64,000 nucleotides of DNA from Methylobacterium sp. WL1 (GTDB taxonomy: Bacteria > Pseudomonadota > Alphaproteobacteria > Rhizobiales > Beijerinckiaceae), in assembly GCF_008000895.1 (NCBI RefSeq), contig NZ_CP042823.1, positions 5,230,501-5,294,500 of the forward strand, read 5' to 3'. Positions 18,008-27,027 of the stretch are shown in pieces. Numbering within the stretch: position 1 is the first letter of the stretch; each line of letters starts with the position of its first letter. A model generated the notes under the pieces. That model was not told the DNA's origin and made no database searches. It saw only the letters and a program-made list of their open reading frames with translations. Made by a program: the position numbers and the translations under genes.

Positions 18008-18718
18008 ATGTCCTCCCCGAACGCACCCCGCCTGACTCTCGACGGCCTCGACCTCGCCGCCCTGCTCTGCTCCCGCGTCTGCCACGACGTGATCAGCCCC
18101 GTCGGCGCGATCGTGAACGGGCTGGAAGTGCTGGAGGACGACGATGACGAATCGATGCGGGTCTTCGCCCTCGAACTGATCGGCAAGAGCGCACGGCAAG
18201 CCTCGGCCCGGCTGAAATTCGCCCGGATCGCCTTCGGGGCGGCCGGCTCCGCCGGCGCCTCGATCGACCTCGCCGACGCCGAGAGCGTGGCCAAGGGCAT
18301 GTTCAGCGACGAGAAGACCAAGCTGGCCTGGAGCGCGCCGCAGGCCCTGTTCCCCAAGAACAAGGTCAAGCTGCTCCTGAACCTCGTGATGATCGCCACC
18401 TCGGCGATCCCGCGGGGCGGCCTGATCGACGTCACCGTCTCCGGCGACGGAGAGGCGCCGACCCTCGTGCTCACCGCCAAGGGCTCGCATGCCCGCATCC
18501 CGCCCCATGTCGAGGAGCTGATGGCCGGCAGCCCGGAGAGCGGCACCGTCGACGCCCACGCCATCCTGCCGTTCTACGCCGGCCTCGTGGCGCAGGCCGC
18601 CGCCATGGATGTGCGATTCGCCATCGAAGGTGATGAAGTGACGATCACGGCCTCGCCGACAGTGATCGCTGCGCCCGCGGAGGCCGGTGACGAAGATTCC
18701 GGCACCGCGCTCGCCTAA
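18008..18718 (+). CDS. chpT: ChpT-like histidine phosphotransferase
   Basis: 236 residues. The DHp-like helix carries the phosphorylated histidine H26 in LLCSRVCHDVISPVGAI, followed by a long helix (VFALELIGKSARQASARLKF). The C-terminal half resembles a degenerate HATPase fold (LLLNLVMIATSAIPRGG) without nucleotide-binding boxes, as in ChpT. In Caulobacter ChpT carries phosphate from CckA to CtrA and CpdR; here it lies 103 bp upstream of cheA, so it may alternatively serve the chemotaxis cluster. A CpdR-like receiver is encoded at 43998-44363. Confidence 0.85.
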   Translation: MSSPNAPRLTLDGLDLAALLCSRVCHDVISPVGAIVNGLEVLEDDDDESMRVFALELIGKSARQASARLKFARIAFGAAGSAGASIDLADAESVAKGMFSDEKTKLAWSAPQALFPKNKVKLLLNLVMIATSAIPRGGLIDVTVSGDGEAPTLVLTAKGSHARIPPHVEELMAGSPESGTVDAHAILPFYAGLVAQAAAMDVRFAIEGDEVTITASPTVIAAPAEAGDEDSGTALA

Positions 18719-18733
18719 AAAACTGGAAAACCA

Positions 18734-18771
18734 CGGGGTGGGGAGGGGATTGAAACGCTTCCCTAACCCCG
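18734..18771 (+). terminator. GC-rich hairpin between chpT and cheA
   Basis: CGGGGT (18734-18739) pairs with ACCCCG (18766-18771) and GGGA (18741-18744) with TCCC (18760-18763), leaving a 15-base loop. There is no following T-run, so it may be a Rho-assisted terminator, an attenuator or an mRNA stability element between the two genes. Confidence 0.4.
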
Positions 18772-18821
18772 CGCGAGTAAGTACGTTACGCGAGAGCCTC
18801 TTCGTGTAACGAGTATCGCCG

Positions 18822-21599
18822 ATGGACGACCTGCTTCGTGAGTTCCTGACCGAGAGCGGGGAGCACCTCGACACGGTCGATGCTGAATTGGTTCGATTCG
18901 AGCAGGATCCGAATAACCAGACGATACTTCGGAATATCTTCCGACTCGTTCACACGATCAAAGGAACCTGCGGGTTCCTCGGCCTTCCGCGCCTCGAGGC
19001 CTTGGCGCACGCCGCCGAGACCTTGATGGGCCGCTTCCGGGACGGCCTGCCCGCCACCTCCGAATCGGTCACGGTGATTCTCTCGACCCTGGACCGGCTG
19101 AAGGCGATCCTGGCCGACCTGGAAGCCACCGGCACCGAGCCGGCGGGCTCCGACGACGACCTGATCTCCGAGCTGGAGCGCCTGGCCTCGGCCGAGCCCG
19201 AGCCCCAGGCGGCACCGGCCCCCGCGCCCGAGCCGGTGCTGCCGGATCCGGTCTCCCGCGAGCCGAAGCCGGGCGAGGTGACCCTGGACGAGTTGGAGGC
19301 GGCCTTCCTGGCAGCCCCGGGCCCGAGCGAGGCCGACTTCGCCGCGCCGGCCCCGGCTCCCATCGAGGCTCCGAAGGTCGAGGCCCCCAAGCCCGCGATC
19401 GCCAAGGCCACTGCGCCCAAGCCCGCCGCGGCCAAGCCCGAGTCGTCCAAGCCCGAGTCGTCCAAGCCCGAGTCGTCCGAGCCCGAGTCGGGCAGGGCAG
19501 AGCCGGCGGGTGACGCCGAGGCCGTGGTGGCCACCGAGACGACGGCGGCCGGGAAGATCCAGACGATCCGCGTGAACGTGGATACGCTCGAGCACCTGAT
19601 GACCATGGTCTCGGAGCTGGTGCTGACCCGCAACCAGCTCCTCGAGATCGCCCGCCGGCACGAGGATTCGAGCTACAAGGTTCCGCTCCAGCGCCTGTCC
19701 CACGTCACCGCCGAGCTGCAGGAAGGCGTCATGAAGACGCGCATGCAGCCGATCGGCAGTGCCTGGCAGAAGCTGCCGCGCGTCGTGCGCGACCTCTCGG
19801 CCGAACTCGGCAAGCAGATCGACCTCGTGATGGTCGGCGCGGAGACCGAGCTGGACCGGCAGGTCCTCGAGGTGATCAAGGACCCGCTGACCCACATGGT
19901 CCGCAACTCGGCCGATCACGGCCTCGAGTCCACCGCCGGGCGCATCGCGGCGGGCAAGCCGGCGCGCGGCACGATCCGCCTCGCCGCCTACCACGAGGGC
20001 GGCACGATCACGATCGAGATCGCCGACGACGGCAAGGGCCTCGACCTCGCGGCGATCCGCAGGAAGGCGGTGGAGCGCGGGCTGGCGGCCCAGGCCGATG
20101 TCGAGCGGATGACCGACGCGCAGGTCGCCAAGTTCATCTTCGACGCCGGGTTCTCGACCGCGGCGGCGGTCACCTCGGTGTCGGGCCGCGGCGTCGGGAT
20201 GGACGTGGTCAAGACCAACATCGAGACCATCGGCGGCATCATCGACATCGCCACCACGGCGGGCCGCGGCACCACCTTCACCATCAAGATCCCGCTGACC
20301 CTGGCCATCGTGGCCGCCCTGATCGTGCGCGCCGGCGAGCACCGCTTCGCGCTGCCGCAGGTGGCCGTGCTCGAACTGGTGCGGGTCGATGCCGGGGCGC
20401 AGCGGGTCGAGCGCATCAACGGTTCGCCGGTGCTGCGCCTGCGCGAGCGGCTGCTGCCGATCGTGTCGCTCACCGGCCTGCTCGGACAATCGGCCGACAC
20501 GAGCGAGGAGGCGACGCAGGCGGGCTTCGTGGTGGTGGCCCAGGTCGGGCGCGAGCGCTTCGGCATTCTGGTCGACGAGGTCTTCCACACGGAGGAGATC
20601 GTCGTGAAGCCGATGTCGGCCAAGCTGCGGCACATTCCGATGTTTGCCGGCAACACGATCCTCGGCGACGGCGCCGTGGTGCTGATCGTCGATCCCAACG
20701 GCGTGGCCCGGCAGGTCGCCCAGGGCGTCCAGGGCAGCAACAGCCATGCCGATCCCGACGCCGAGGCGGAGATGTCCGACGGCATCGACTCCAAGACCAC
20801 GCTCCTGGTGTTCAAGGGCGGCCAGGGCAGCTTCAAGGCGGTGCCGCTCTCCCTGGTGACCCGCCTCGAAGAGATCGAGTGCGACAAGGTCGAGTGGCTG
20901 GGCGGCCGTCCGCTGATCCAGTACCGCGGCCGGCTGATGCCGCTGGTCCCGGCCGACTCGGCGATCACGATCCGCTCCGAAGGCACCCAGGCGCTGGTGG
21001 TGTTCTCCGACGGGGAGCGCGCCATGGGCCTCGTGGTCGACGAGATCGTCGACATCGTCGAGGAGCGCCTCGACATCGAGATCGCGGCCGACCGCTCGGA
21101 CCTGATCGGCTCGGCGGTGCTGCGTGGCCGCGCCACCGACATCATCAACATCGCCCACTTCCTGCCGCTCGCCTACGACGACTGGGCGCGCGGCCCGAAG
21201 AAGTCGGAGCAGGTCTCGACGCTCCTGCTGGTCGACGACTCGGCCTTCTTCCGCGACATGCTGAGCCCGGTGCTGAAGGCCGCGGGCTATCAGGTCATCA
21301 CCGCGGCGAGCGCCGAGGCCGCGTTGGCACTCCTCCAGTCGGAGACCCGGATCGAGATCGTGGTCACCGACCTCGAGATGCCGGGCCGCAGCGGCTTCGA
21401 CCTCGTCGCCGCCATGCGGGCTTCCGAGCCGCGCCTCGCCGGCTTGCCGGTGATCGGCCTCACCGGGTCGGTGGGCGCCGAGGCGGTGGAGCGGGCTCGG
21501 GCGCTGGCGATCAGCGACCTGGTGGCCAAGTTCGACCGCAGCGGATTGATCGCGGCCCTGGCCGAGATCAGCGCCACGGATGTCTCTCAAGCCGCCTGA
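18822..21599 (+). CDS. cheA: hybrid chemotaxis histidine kinase CheA with C-terminal receiver
   Basis: 925 residues. Hpt domain with phospho-histidine H44 (RLVHTIKGTC), then an Ala/Pro-rich linker (about 125-240) containing a five-residue SSKPE-type repeat, a dimerisation helix pair, and a HATPase with N box HMVRNSADHGLES and G boxes. A CheW-like P5 domain (about 500-640) follows, then a second CheW-like domain (about 655-785) and a REC domain (about 800-915) with STLLLVDDSAFFRD and the acceptor Asp in VTDLEMPG. The double CheW-REC tail is typical of CheA of alternative che clusters. It heads the tight run cheA-cheW-cheY-cheB-cheR. The kinase signals from receptors to CheY and CheB. Confidence 0.95.
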   Translation: MDDLLREFLTESGEHLDTVDAELVRFEQDPNNQTILRNIFRLVHTIKGTCGFLGLPRLEALAHAAETLMGRFRDGLPATSESVTVILSTLDRLKAILADLEATGTEPAGSDDDLISELERLASAEPEPQAAPAPAPEPVLPDPVSREPKPGEVTLDELEAAFLAAPGPSEADFAAPAPAPIEAPKVEAPKPAIAKATAPKPAAAKPESSKPESSKPESSEPESGRAEPAGDAEAVVATETTAAGKIQTIRVNVDTLEHLMTMVSELVLTRNQLLEIARRHEDSSYKVPLQRLSHVTAELQEGVMKTRMQPIGSAWQKLPRVVRDLSAELGKQIDLVMVGAETELDRQVLEVIKDPLTHMVRNSADHGLESTAGRIAAGKPARGTIRLAAYHEGGTITIEIADDGKGLDLAAIRRKAVERGLAAQADVERMTDAQVAKFIFDAGFSTAAAVTSVSGRGVGMDVVKTNIETIGGIIDIATTAGRGTTFTIKIPLTLAIVAALIVRAGEHRFALPQVAVLELVRVDAGAQRVERINGSPVLRLRERLLPIVSLTGLLGQSADTSEEATQAGFVVVAQVGRERFGILVDEVFHTEEIVVKPMSAKLRHIPMFAGNTILGDGAVVLIVDPNGVARQVAQGVQGSNSHADPDAEAEMSDGIDSKTTLLVFKGGQGSFKAVPLSLVTRLEEIECDKVEWLGGRPLIQYRGRLMPLVPADSAITIRSEGTQALVVFSDGERAMGLVVDEIVDIVEERLDIEIAADRSDLIGSAVLRGRATDIINIAHFLPLAYDDWARGPKKSEQVSTLLLVDDSAFFRDMLSPVLKAAGYQVITAASAEAALALLQSETRIEIVVTDLEMPGRSGFDLVAAMRASEPRLAGLPVIGLTGSVGAEAVERARALAISDLVAKFDRSGLIAALAEISATDVSQAA

Positions 21600-21644
21600 T
21601 CCCGGCACCGCCCGCCATACGACGATCGAACCCGGAGAGTTCTG

Positions 21645-22136
21645 ATGCAGGCTGCCAATGCCAACGGCGCCGAGACCGGCCCCACCGACGACTATGTCAC
21701 CGTCTTCGTGGGCGACACCCTGTTCGGCCTGGCGATCGAGCGCGTCCACGACGTGTTCGTCCCCTCCGGCGTGACGCCGGTGCCGCTGGCGCCGTCCGAG
21801 ATCGTCGGCCTGCTGAACCTGCGCGGCCGCGTGGTCACGGCCGTGTGCCTGCGCCGACGCCTGGGCCTGCCCGATGCCGTGGTGCAGGACGAGAAGGCCA
21901 ATCCCAAGATGGCGATCGGCCTGGAGCAGGGCGGCGAGACCTTCGCGCTCGTGGTCGACGGCGTCGGCGAGGTGCTGAAGCTCGGCAGCGACAGCCGCGA
22001 GGCGGTGCCGATCAACCTGGATCCGCGCTGGCGCAACCTCGCCACCTGCGTCCACCGCCTCGACGGCCGCCTCCTGGTGATCCTCGACGTGGACGCGCTC
22101 CTCGGCTTCAGCGCTGCCGGCGCGAAGGCGGCGTGA
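21645..22136 (+). CDS. cheW: chemotaxis coupling protein CheW
   Basis: 163 residues. A single CheW domain: DYVTVFVGDTLFGLAIERV, then VPLAPSEIVGLLNLRGRVV with the conserved NLRGRV/I loop, and a C-terminal half with LVVDGVGEVLKL. It couples chemoreceptors to CheA at the membrane array. An AGGAG-like site precedes the ATG by about 7 bases. It is 45 bp after cheA and 10 bp before cheY. Confidence 0.93.
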   Translation: MQAANANGAETGPTDDYVTVFVGDTLFGLAIERVHDVFVPSGVTPVPLAPSEIVGLLNLRGRVVTAVCLRRRLGLPDAVVQDEKANPKMAIGLEQGGETFALVVDGVGEVLKLGSDSREAVPINLDPRWRNLATCVHRLDGRLLVILDVDALLGFSAAGAKAA

Positions 22137-22146
22137 AGGAGGGGCT

Positions 22147-22539
22147 ATGAAAGCGCCACACGAGACGACCTGCCTGGTGGTCGACGATTCCGCGGTGATC
22201 CGGAAGGTCGCGCGGCGGATCATCGAGGCCCTCGGCATCAATGTGAGCGAGGCCGAGGACGGCAGCGCCGCACTCGAAGTCTGCGCGGCCAGCATGCCGG
22301 ACGCGATCCTGCTCGATTGGAACATGCCGAACATGGACGGCTACACCTTCCTCCAGGCCCTGCGCCAGAGCGAGGGGGGGACGGTCCCGAAGGTCCTGTT
22401 CTGCACCACCGAGAACGATGTCGGGGCGATCGCCCGGGCACTCCGCGCCGGGGCAGACGAGTACATCATGAAGCCCTTCGACCGCGACATCCTGGCGGCC
22501 AAGCTCGAACAGGTCGGTCTCGTCGCAGACGCGGCCTGA
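22147..22539 (+). CDS. cheY: chemotaxis response regulator CheY
   Basis: A 130-residue stand-alone receiver. The acidic pair D13-D14 (VVDDSAVIRK), phospho-acceptor D57 (LLDWNMPNMDG), the conserved Thr (FCTTEND) and Lys (YIMKPFD) are all present. When phosphorylated by CheA it should act on the flagellar motor or another target. It is preceded by GGAGGGG, a strong ribosome-binding site, at 22138-22144. Confidence 0.93.
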   Translation: MKAPHETTCLVVDDSAVIRKVARRIIEALGINVSEAEDGSAALEVCAASMPDAILLDWNMPNMDGYTFLQALRQSEGGTVPKVLFCTTENDVGAIARALRAGADEYIMKPFDRDILAAKLEQVGLVADAA

Positions 22540-22584
22540 ATCGGCGCCGCCCCCAACCGCGACCCAGTACCCGAGGCAAACATC

Positions 22585-23779
22585 ATGGCCCTGAGCCCCG
22601 CGGTCGTCCCGCTTCGCAGTCCGCCTGCGCAATCCACGACATCCACGGCGGCTCCGATCCGGGTGCTGATCGCCGACGATTCGGCCGTCGTGCGCGGGCT
22701 CGTCGCCCGCTGGATCGCCGAAGCGGGGTTCGAACTCGCCGGGACCGCCTCGAACGGCCGCATCGCCCTGGAGATGATGGCCAAGCACGACCCGGACGTC
22801 GTGCTGCTCGATATCGAGATGCCGGAGCTTGACGGCACGACGGCGCTGCCGCGCATGCTGGCGATGAGCCCGAACCTCCAAGTCGTGATGATGTCGACGC
22901 TGACCACGCGCAACGCCGACATCTCGCTGAAATGCCTCGCCCTCGGCGCCGTCGACTACATCGCCAAGCCCGAGAGCAACCGCGGCGTCACCACCTCGGA
23001 GACGTTCCGGGTGGAGCTGATCGAGCGCGTGCGGGTGTTCGGCGCTGCTCGGGCCAGGGCCCGGCGTCCCATGGGCGCCCCGGGTGCCGCTCCGACCCCG
23101 CCCAGGCCGCGCCCGCGCTGGCGCCCGCCGCCGCCCGGTGCCGCGCCCGGCCACCCCGTTCACCCTCCGGCCGAAGGTCCGCAACCGCACCCAGCCCCGC
23201 GCCCTGCTGATCGGCTCCTCCACCGGCGGACCGCGGGCGGTTGGCGAGATGCTGGAGGGGATCGGCGCCGCCGCCCTGCGGCGCGTGCCGGTGCTGATCG
23301 TGCAGCACATGCCCCCGATCTTCACGGCCGTCTTCGCCGAGCACCTCTCCACCCGCACGGGGCTGCGCGCGGCCGAGGGCAAGGCCGACGAGCGCTTAGA
23401 GGCGGGCCGGATCTACGTGGCACCGGGCGGGCGCCACATGGGGCTCGTGGCGGGACCCGGCGGTCCCACGATCCGGCTCACCGACGGGCCGCCGGTGAAT
23501 TTCTGCCGTCCGGCGGTGGACGTGCTGTTCAAGGATGCGGCCGTGGTGTTCGGCGCCGCCACCGCGACGGTGATCCTCACCGGGATGGGCTCGGACGGTA
23601 CCAACGGGGCGCGCGCGCTCACCGAGGCGGGCGGCCCGGTCCTGGCCCAGGACGAGGCGACCAGCACCGTCTGGGGCATGCCCGGCAGCGTCGCCCGAGC
23701 CGGCCTCGCCGAGGCCGTGCTGCCGCTCCCCGAACTCGCGACGGCGCTGCGCGCCCTGATCACGGGGCAGCTGTCATGA
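22585..23779 (+). pseudogene. cheB: chemotaxis protein-glutamate methylesterase CheB, frameshifted in the linker
   Basis: Demethylates chemoreceptors to reset adaptation. The receiver is intact: D31-D32 (LIADDSAVVRG), acceptor D76 (VLLDIEMPELDG) and Lys in YIAKPES. The methylesterase is intact in another frame from about 23150 to 23779, with the catalytic Ser in GSSTGGPRA, His in VQHMPP and Asp in TGMGSDGTNGA. Between them (about 23095-23150) the Pro/Ala linker crosses frames through one or more small indels in GC-rich repeats. One corrected base count gives a normal CheB. Given the intact surrounding operon, a sequencing error is a strong alternative. It ends in a 4-bp ATGA overlap with cheR. 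Confidence 0.85.
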
Positions 23780-24642
23780 CCGAACTCGAGTTCGAATACC
23801 TGCGCAGCTTCCTCAAACAGCGCTCCGGCCTCGCGCTGACCGCGGAGAAGCGCTACCTGGTCGAGAGCCGCCTGACCCCGGTCTGCCGGCGTTTCGGGCT
23901 CGCGACCCTCGGCGATCTCAGCGGCGCGCTGAAGCTCGGGCAGGATGGGGCGACCGAGCGCGCCGTGGTCGAGGCGATGACCACGAACGAGACCTTCTTC
24001 TTCCGCGACCGCATCCCGTTCGACCTGTTCCGCGACACGATCCTGCCCGAGGCCCTGGCACGCAACGCCAGCCGGCGCCGGCTGCGGATCTGGTGCGCCG
24101 CGGCCTCGACCGGCCAGGAGCCCTATTCCCTGGCCATGCTGCTGCAGGAGGCAGCGCCCCGGCTCGCCGGATGGCAGGTGGAGATCGTCGCCACCGACCT
24201 GTCCACCGAGGTGATCGAGAAGGCCAAGCTCGGCCTCTACAGCCACTTCGAGGTTCAGCGTGGCCTGCCGGTGCAGTGGCTAATCAAGTACTTCACCCAG
24301 ATCGGCGAGCAGTGGCAGATCGCCCAGAGCCTGCGCTCCATGGTGGATTACCGCCAGCTCAACCTGCTGCACAGCTTCGCGTCGCTCGGCCAGTTCGACG
24401 TGATCTACTGCCGCAATGTGCTGATCTACTTCGATGCACCGACCAAGTCGGATGTCCTTGCCCGGCTCGCGGCCCAGCTTGCACCGGGGGGCGCCCTGCT
24501 GCTCGGGGCGGCCGAGACCGTGATCGGCCTGACCGACCGGCTCAGTCCCAACCCGAAGCAGCGCGGCCTCTACGGCCATTCCGAACCGGTGGGCCGCACC
24601 CCCGAGATGGTACCGCCCCTGCGCGTGGCCGCCGGCGTCTGA
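23776..24642 (+). CDS. cheR: chemotaxis protein-glutamate methyltransferase CheR
   Basis: 288 residues. N-terminal all-helical domain (FEYLRSFLKQRSGLAL), then the SAM-dependent methyltransferase: TTNETFFFRD, IWCAAASTGQEPYSLAM (SAM loop), the acidic residue in IVATDLST and CRNVLIYFD. It methylates receptor glutamates with S-adenosylmethionine, opposing CheB. Translationally coupled to cheB by the ATGA overlap. Last gene of the cluster. Confidence 0.94.
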   Translation: MTELEFEYLRSFLKQRSGLALTAEKRYLVESRLTPVCRRFGLATLGDLSGALKLGQDGATERAVVEAMTTNETFFFRDRIPFDLFRDTILPEALARNASRRRLRIWCAAASTGQEPYSLAMLLQEAAPRLAGWQVEIVATDLSTEVIEKAKLGLYSHFEVQRGLPVQWLIKYFTQIGEQWQIAQSLRSMVDYRQLNLLHSFASLGQFDVIYCRNVLIYFDAPTKSDVLARLAAQLAPGGALLLGAAETVIGLTDRLSPNPKQRGLYGHSEPVGRTPEMVPPLRVAAGV

Positions 24643-24858
24643 CGGCCCGGCGGCCGGTCCGGGCCCCGTTCTGCGCGTCGGGATCGTCGCGGCCGGCCCC
24701 GGTGCCATGCCCGGTGCCGGCGTCCTGACGGGCGCCCGCCGCCGGGCGCATCGCCCGCCTGCGCCCGGACGGGGTCGACCCCGGCGTAGCGAGGCGGCAT
24801 CAAGGGCCTGCGCAGCAGCCCGGGATCGGCGGACGGCCCGGCGGCCAGGAGACACGGC

Positions 24859-25887
24859 ATGGCGGCAGGAATGGCGGCAGGACACGGGGCGGGATTGCCC
24901 AAGGTCGCGTTCATCGGCACGGGCGGGACGATCTCGTCGCTGGGACGCGACGCCCTCGACATCCTCGACTACACCGCCACCGACCGGCGCCTGGAAGCCG
25001 GCGCGATCCTGGATGCGGTCCCGGAACTGGCCACGGTCGCCACGGTGGTCCCGGTGCCGTTCCGGGCGGTTCCGAGCCCGGCGATCGGGTTCGCCGAGTG
25101 GCGCGACCTCGTCCTGCTGTGCGAGCGGACCGCCGGGGAGCATCCGGACCTCGCCGGCATCGTCATCGGGCACGGCACCGCCACCCTGGAGGAGACCGCC
25201 TACGCGCTGAGCCTCACGCTCACGATCGACCTGCCGGTGGTGCTGGTCGGCTCGCAGCGGCCGATGAGCGCGCTGTCCACCGATGCCAAGCTCAACCTCG
25301 TGGCGGCGGTCCGCACCGCCGCCAGCCCCGCCTCCCGGGGGCGCGGCGTACTGGTGGTGCTGAACGACGAGATCCAGGCGGCTCGCGAGGTCACCAAGAC
25401 CTCGGTGGCTCGGCTGCAGACCTTCCGCACCCCGGATTTCGGCGTGCTCGGCCAGGTCGACGGCGATCATGTCCGCTACTACCGCCGCTCCGAGCGGGCG
25501 CACGCGCCGGGCACGCCCTTCGACATCCGGGCGCTGGCCGCGCTGCCGCGGGTCGACGTGTGCTACGGCTACGCCGACGCCGACGGCACCGCGGTGCGGG
25601 CGTTCCGGCAAGCAGGGGCGCGCGGCCTGGTCGCGGCCGGGCTCGCCCCGGGGATGATGCCGCCGGCCGAGGCCGACGCCCTGGAGGAGGCCGCCGCAGC
25701 GGGCATCCCGGTGGTGATGTCGACCCGGGCCGGCAGCGGGGTGGTGCCACTGACCACGCGGCTGCGCACCCGCGGCATCCTCAGCGCCGACAACCTGACG
25801 CCGCAGAAGGCCCGGATCCTGCTCGCCCTGGCGCTGACCGCGACCTCCGAGCCCGACGCGGTCGCGCGCCTCTTCGCGACCTATTGA
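24859..25887 (+). CDS. type I/II L-asparaginase family protein
   Basis: 342 residues. Hydrolyses L-asparagine to aspartate and ammonia. Active-site threonines are in the first signature VAFIGTGGTISS (near residues 16-27) and the second IVIGHGTATLEETAY; the third element LVGSQRPMSALSTDAKLN and the C-terminal RAGSGVVPL are also family features. No signal peptide: the N-terminus is a short Ala/Gly repeat (MAAGMAAGHG) and the enzyme is probably cytoplasmic. An in-frame start two codons after the repeat is possible. The next gene follows after 6 bp. Confidence 0.9.
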   Translation: MAAGMAAGHGAGLPKVAFIGTGGTISSLGRDALDILDYTATDRRLEAGAILDAVPELATVATVVPVPFRAVPSPAIGFAEWRDLVLLCERTAGEHPDLAGIVIGHGTATLEETAYALSLTLTIDLPVVLVGSQRPMSALSTDAKLNLVAAVRTAASPASRGRGVLVVLNDEIQAAREVTKTSVARLQTFRTPDFGVLGQVDGDHVRYYRRSERAHAPGTPFDIRALAALPRVDVCYGYADADGTAVRAFRQAGARGLVAAGLAPGMMPPAEADALEEAAAAGIPVVMSTRAGSGVVPLTTRLRTRGILSADNLTPQKARILLALALTATSEPDAVARLFATY

Positions 25888-25893
25888 GAACCG

Positions 25894-26424
25894 ATGCCCC
25901 TGATCGATCCCGCCCGGACGCGCCTCCTGGTCATCGACATCCAGGTCCGGCTGATGCCGGCCATCGCGGACGGCGCCGGGGTGATCGCCAACACGGGCCG
26001 CCTCCTGGCTGCGGCCGGGATGCTCGACGTGCCGTCCCTGTTCACCGAACAGAATGCCGGCGGCCTCGGGCCGACCGTGCCGGATTTCGCCCCGGAACCC
26101 GGGGCGGCCTTCGCCAAGATGAGCTTCGGCGCCGCGCAGGCGCCGGGCTTCCTTGACCGGATCGGGGACCGCGACCTCGTCGTGACCGGCTGCGAGGCGC
26201 ATATCTGCGTGCTGCAGACGGTCCTCGGCCTCCTGGAGGCCGGTCGGCGCGTCTGCGTGGTCGCCGACGCGGTCGGCTCGCGCCGGCCCGAGAACCGTGC
26301 GGCCGGCCTCGCCCGGATGGCGGCCCACGGAGCCGAGATCGTCACCACCGAGATGGTGGTGTTCGAATGGCTCGGCACCGCCCGGCACCCGCGCTTCCGC
26401 GAGGCCGTCAAGCTGATCAAGTGA
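25894..26424 (+). CDS. isochorismatase-family cysteine hydrolase
   Basis: 176 residues. Catalytic triad of the family: Asp in LLVIDIQVRL (near residue 14), Lys in AFAKMSFGA and nucleophilic Cys in VTGCEAHICVLQT. Such hydrolases act on amides, ureido compounds or N-carbamoyl groups (nicotinamidase-like); the substrate is not evident. It lies 6 bp behind the asparaginase gene, so both probably act in nitrogen release from amides. Confidence 0.85.
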   Translation: MPLIDPARTRLLVIDIQVRLMPAIADGAGVIANTGRLLAAAGMLDVPSLFTEQNAGGLGPTVPDFAPEPGAAFAKMSFGAAQAPGFLDRIGDRDLVVTGCEAHICVLQTVLGLLEAGRRVCVVADAVGSRRPENRAAGLARMAAHGAEIVTTEMVVFEWLGTARHPRFREAVKLIK

Positions 26425-26430
26425 GCGGGC

Positions 26431-27027
26431 TCAGCCGCCGTCCAGAGCCGCACGGGTGCGGGCGTCGGTACCGATATCGTCCAGGCCCTCGAGGCCCAGC
26501 ACCTCGATTAGCCGCATGCGGGCGCGGCTGACCCGGCTCTTGATCGTCCCGACGGCGACGCCGCAGATCGCGGCCGCCTCCTCGTAGGTGAAGCTCTGGG
26601 CGCCCACCAGGACCAGGGCCTCGCGCTGGGCGTAGGGCAGGCGGTTCAGGGCGCTCTGGAACTGGGCCATCTCCACTCGGATCTCCTGCTCGGGCAGGGA
26701 GGTCAGCTTCCCCGCCAGCACGCCGTCGGCATCCTCGACCTCGCGCTTGCGCTTGCGCTGCTCCGAGTAGAACAGGTTGCGCAGGATCGTGAACAGCCAG
26801 GCCGTGAGGTTGGTCCCCCGCCGGAAGCTTCCGGCATTGACCCAGGCGCGCACCAGCGTGTCCTGCACGAGGTCGTCGGACCGGTCGATGTCGTAGGTCA
26901 GCGAGAACGCGAAGGCCCGCAGGGCCGGGATCGCCCCCAGCAGGAGGCCACGCATCTCGGGATCGACCCCCTGGGATGGCGGCCCGGAATTGCTGCCGGC
27001 GGGAGCGGCTTGGGTCATCATCATCAT
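26431..27027 (-). CDS. ecfG: EcfG-type general stress sigma factor
   Basis: 198 residues from the first of four overlapping ATG codons at 27027. Sigma region 2 is visible as DRSDDLVQDTLVRAW and region 4 as YEEAAAICGVAVGTIKSRVSRAR, with no region 3: an ECF sigma of the alphaproteobacterial EcfG class. It is held by NepR and released when phosphorylated PhyR sequesters NepR, switching on the general stress response. The start ATG overlaps the nepR stop (ATGA). No PhyR gene lies in the window. Confidence 0.9.
   Translation of the reverse strand: MMMMTQAAPAGSNSGPPSQGVDPEMRGLLLGAIPALRAFAFSLTYDIDRSDDLVQDTLVRAWVNAGSFRRGTNLTAWLFTILRNLFYSEQRKRKREVEDADGVLAGKLTSLPEQEIRVEMAQFQSALNRLPYAQREALVLVGAQSFTYEEAAAICGVAVGTIKSRVSRARMRLIEVLGLEGLDDIGTDARTRAALDGG

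Noticed and set aside
14190..18035. A 1281-codon open frame on the plus strand across glnE
   Set aside because: It is antisense to the intact, highly conserved glnE, and its translation is Arg/Gly/Pro-rich without domains; long shadow frames are normal at this GC content.
18786..22334. A 1182-codon minus-strand frame opposite cheA and cheW
   Set aside because: Composition is His/Arg/Asp/Gly-rich noise complementary to the strong cheA codon bias, with no recognisable domain.
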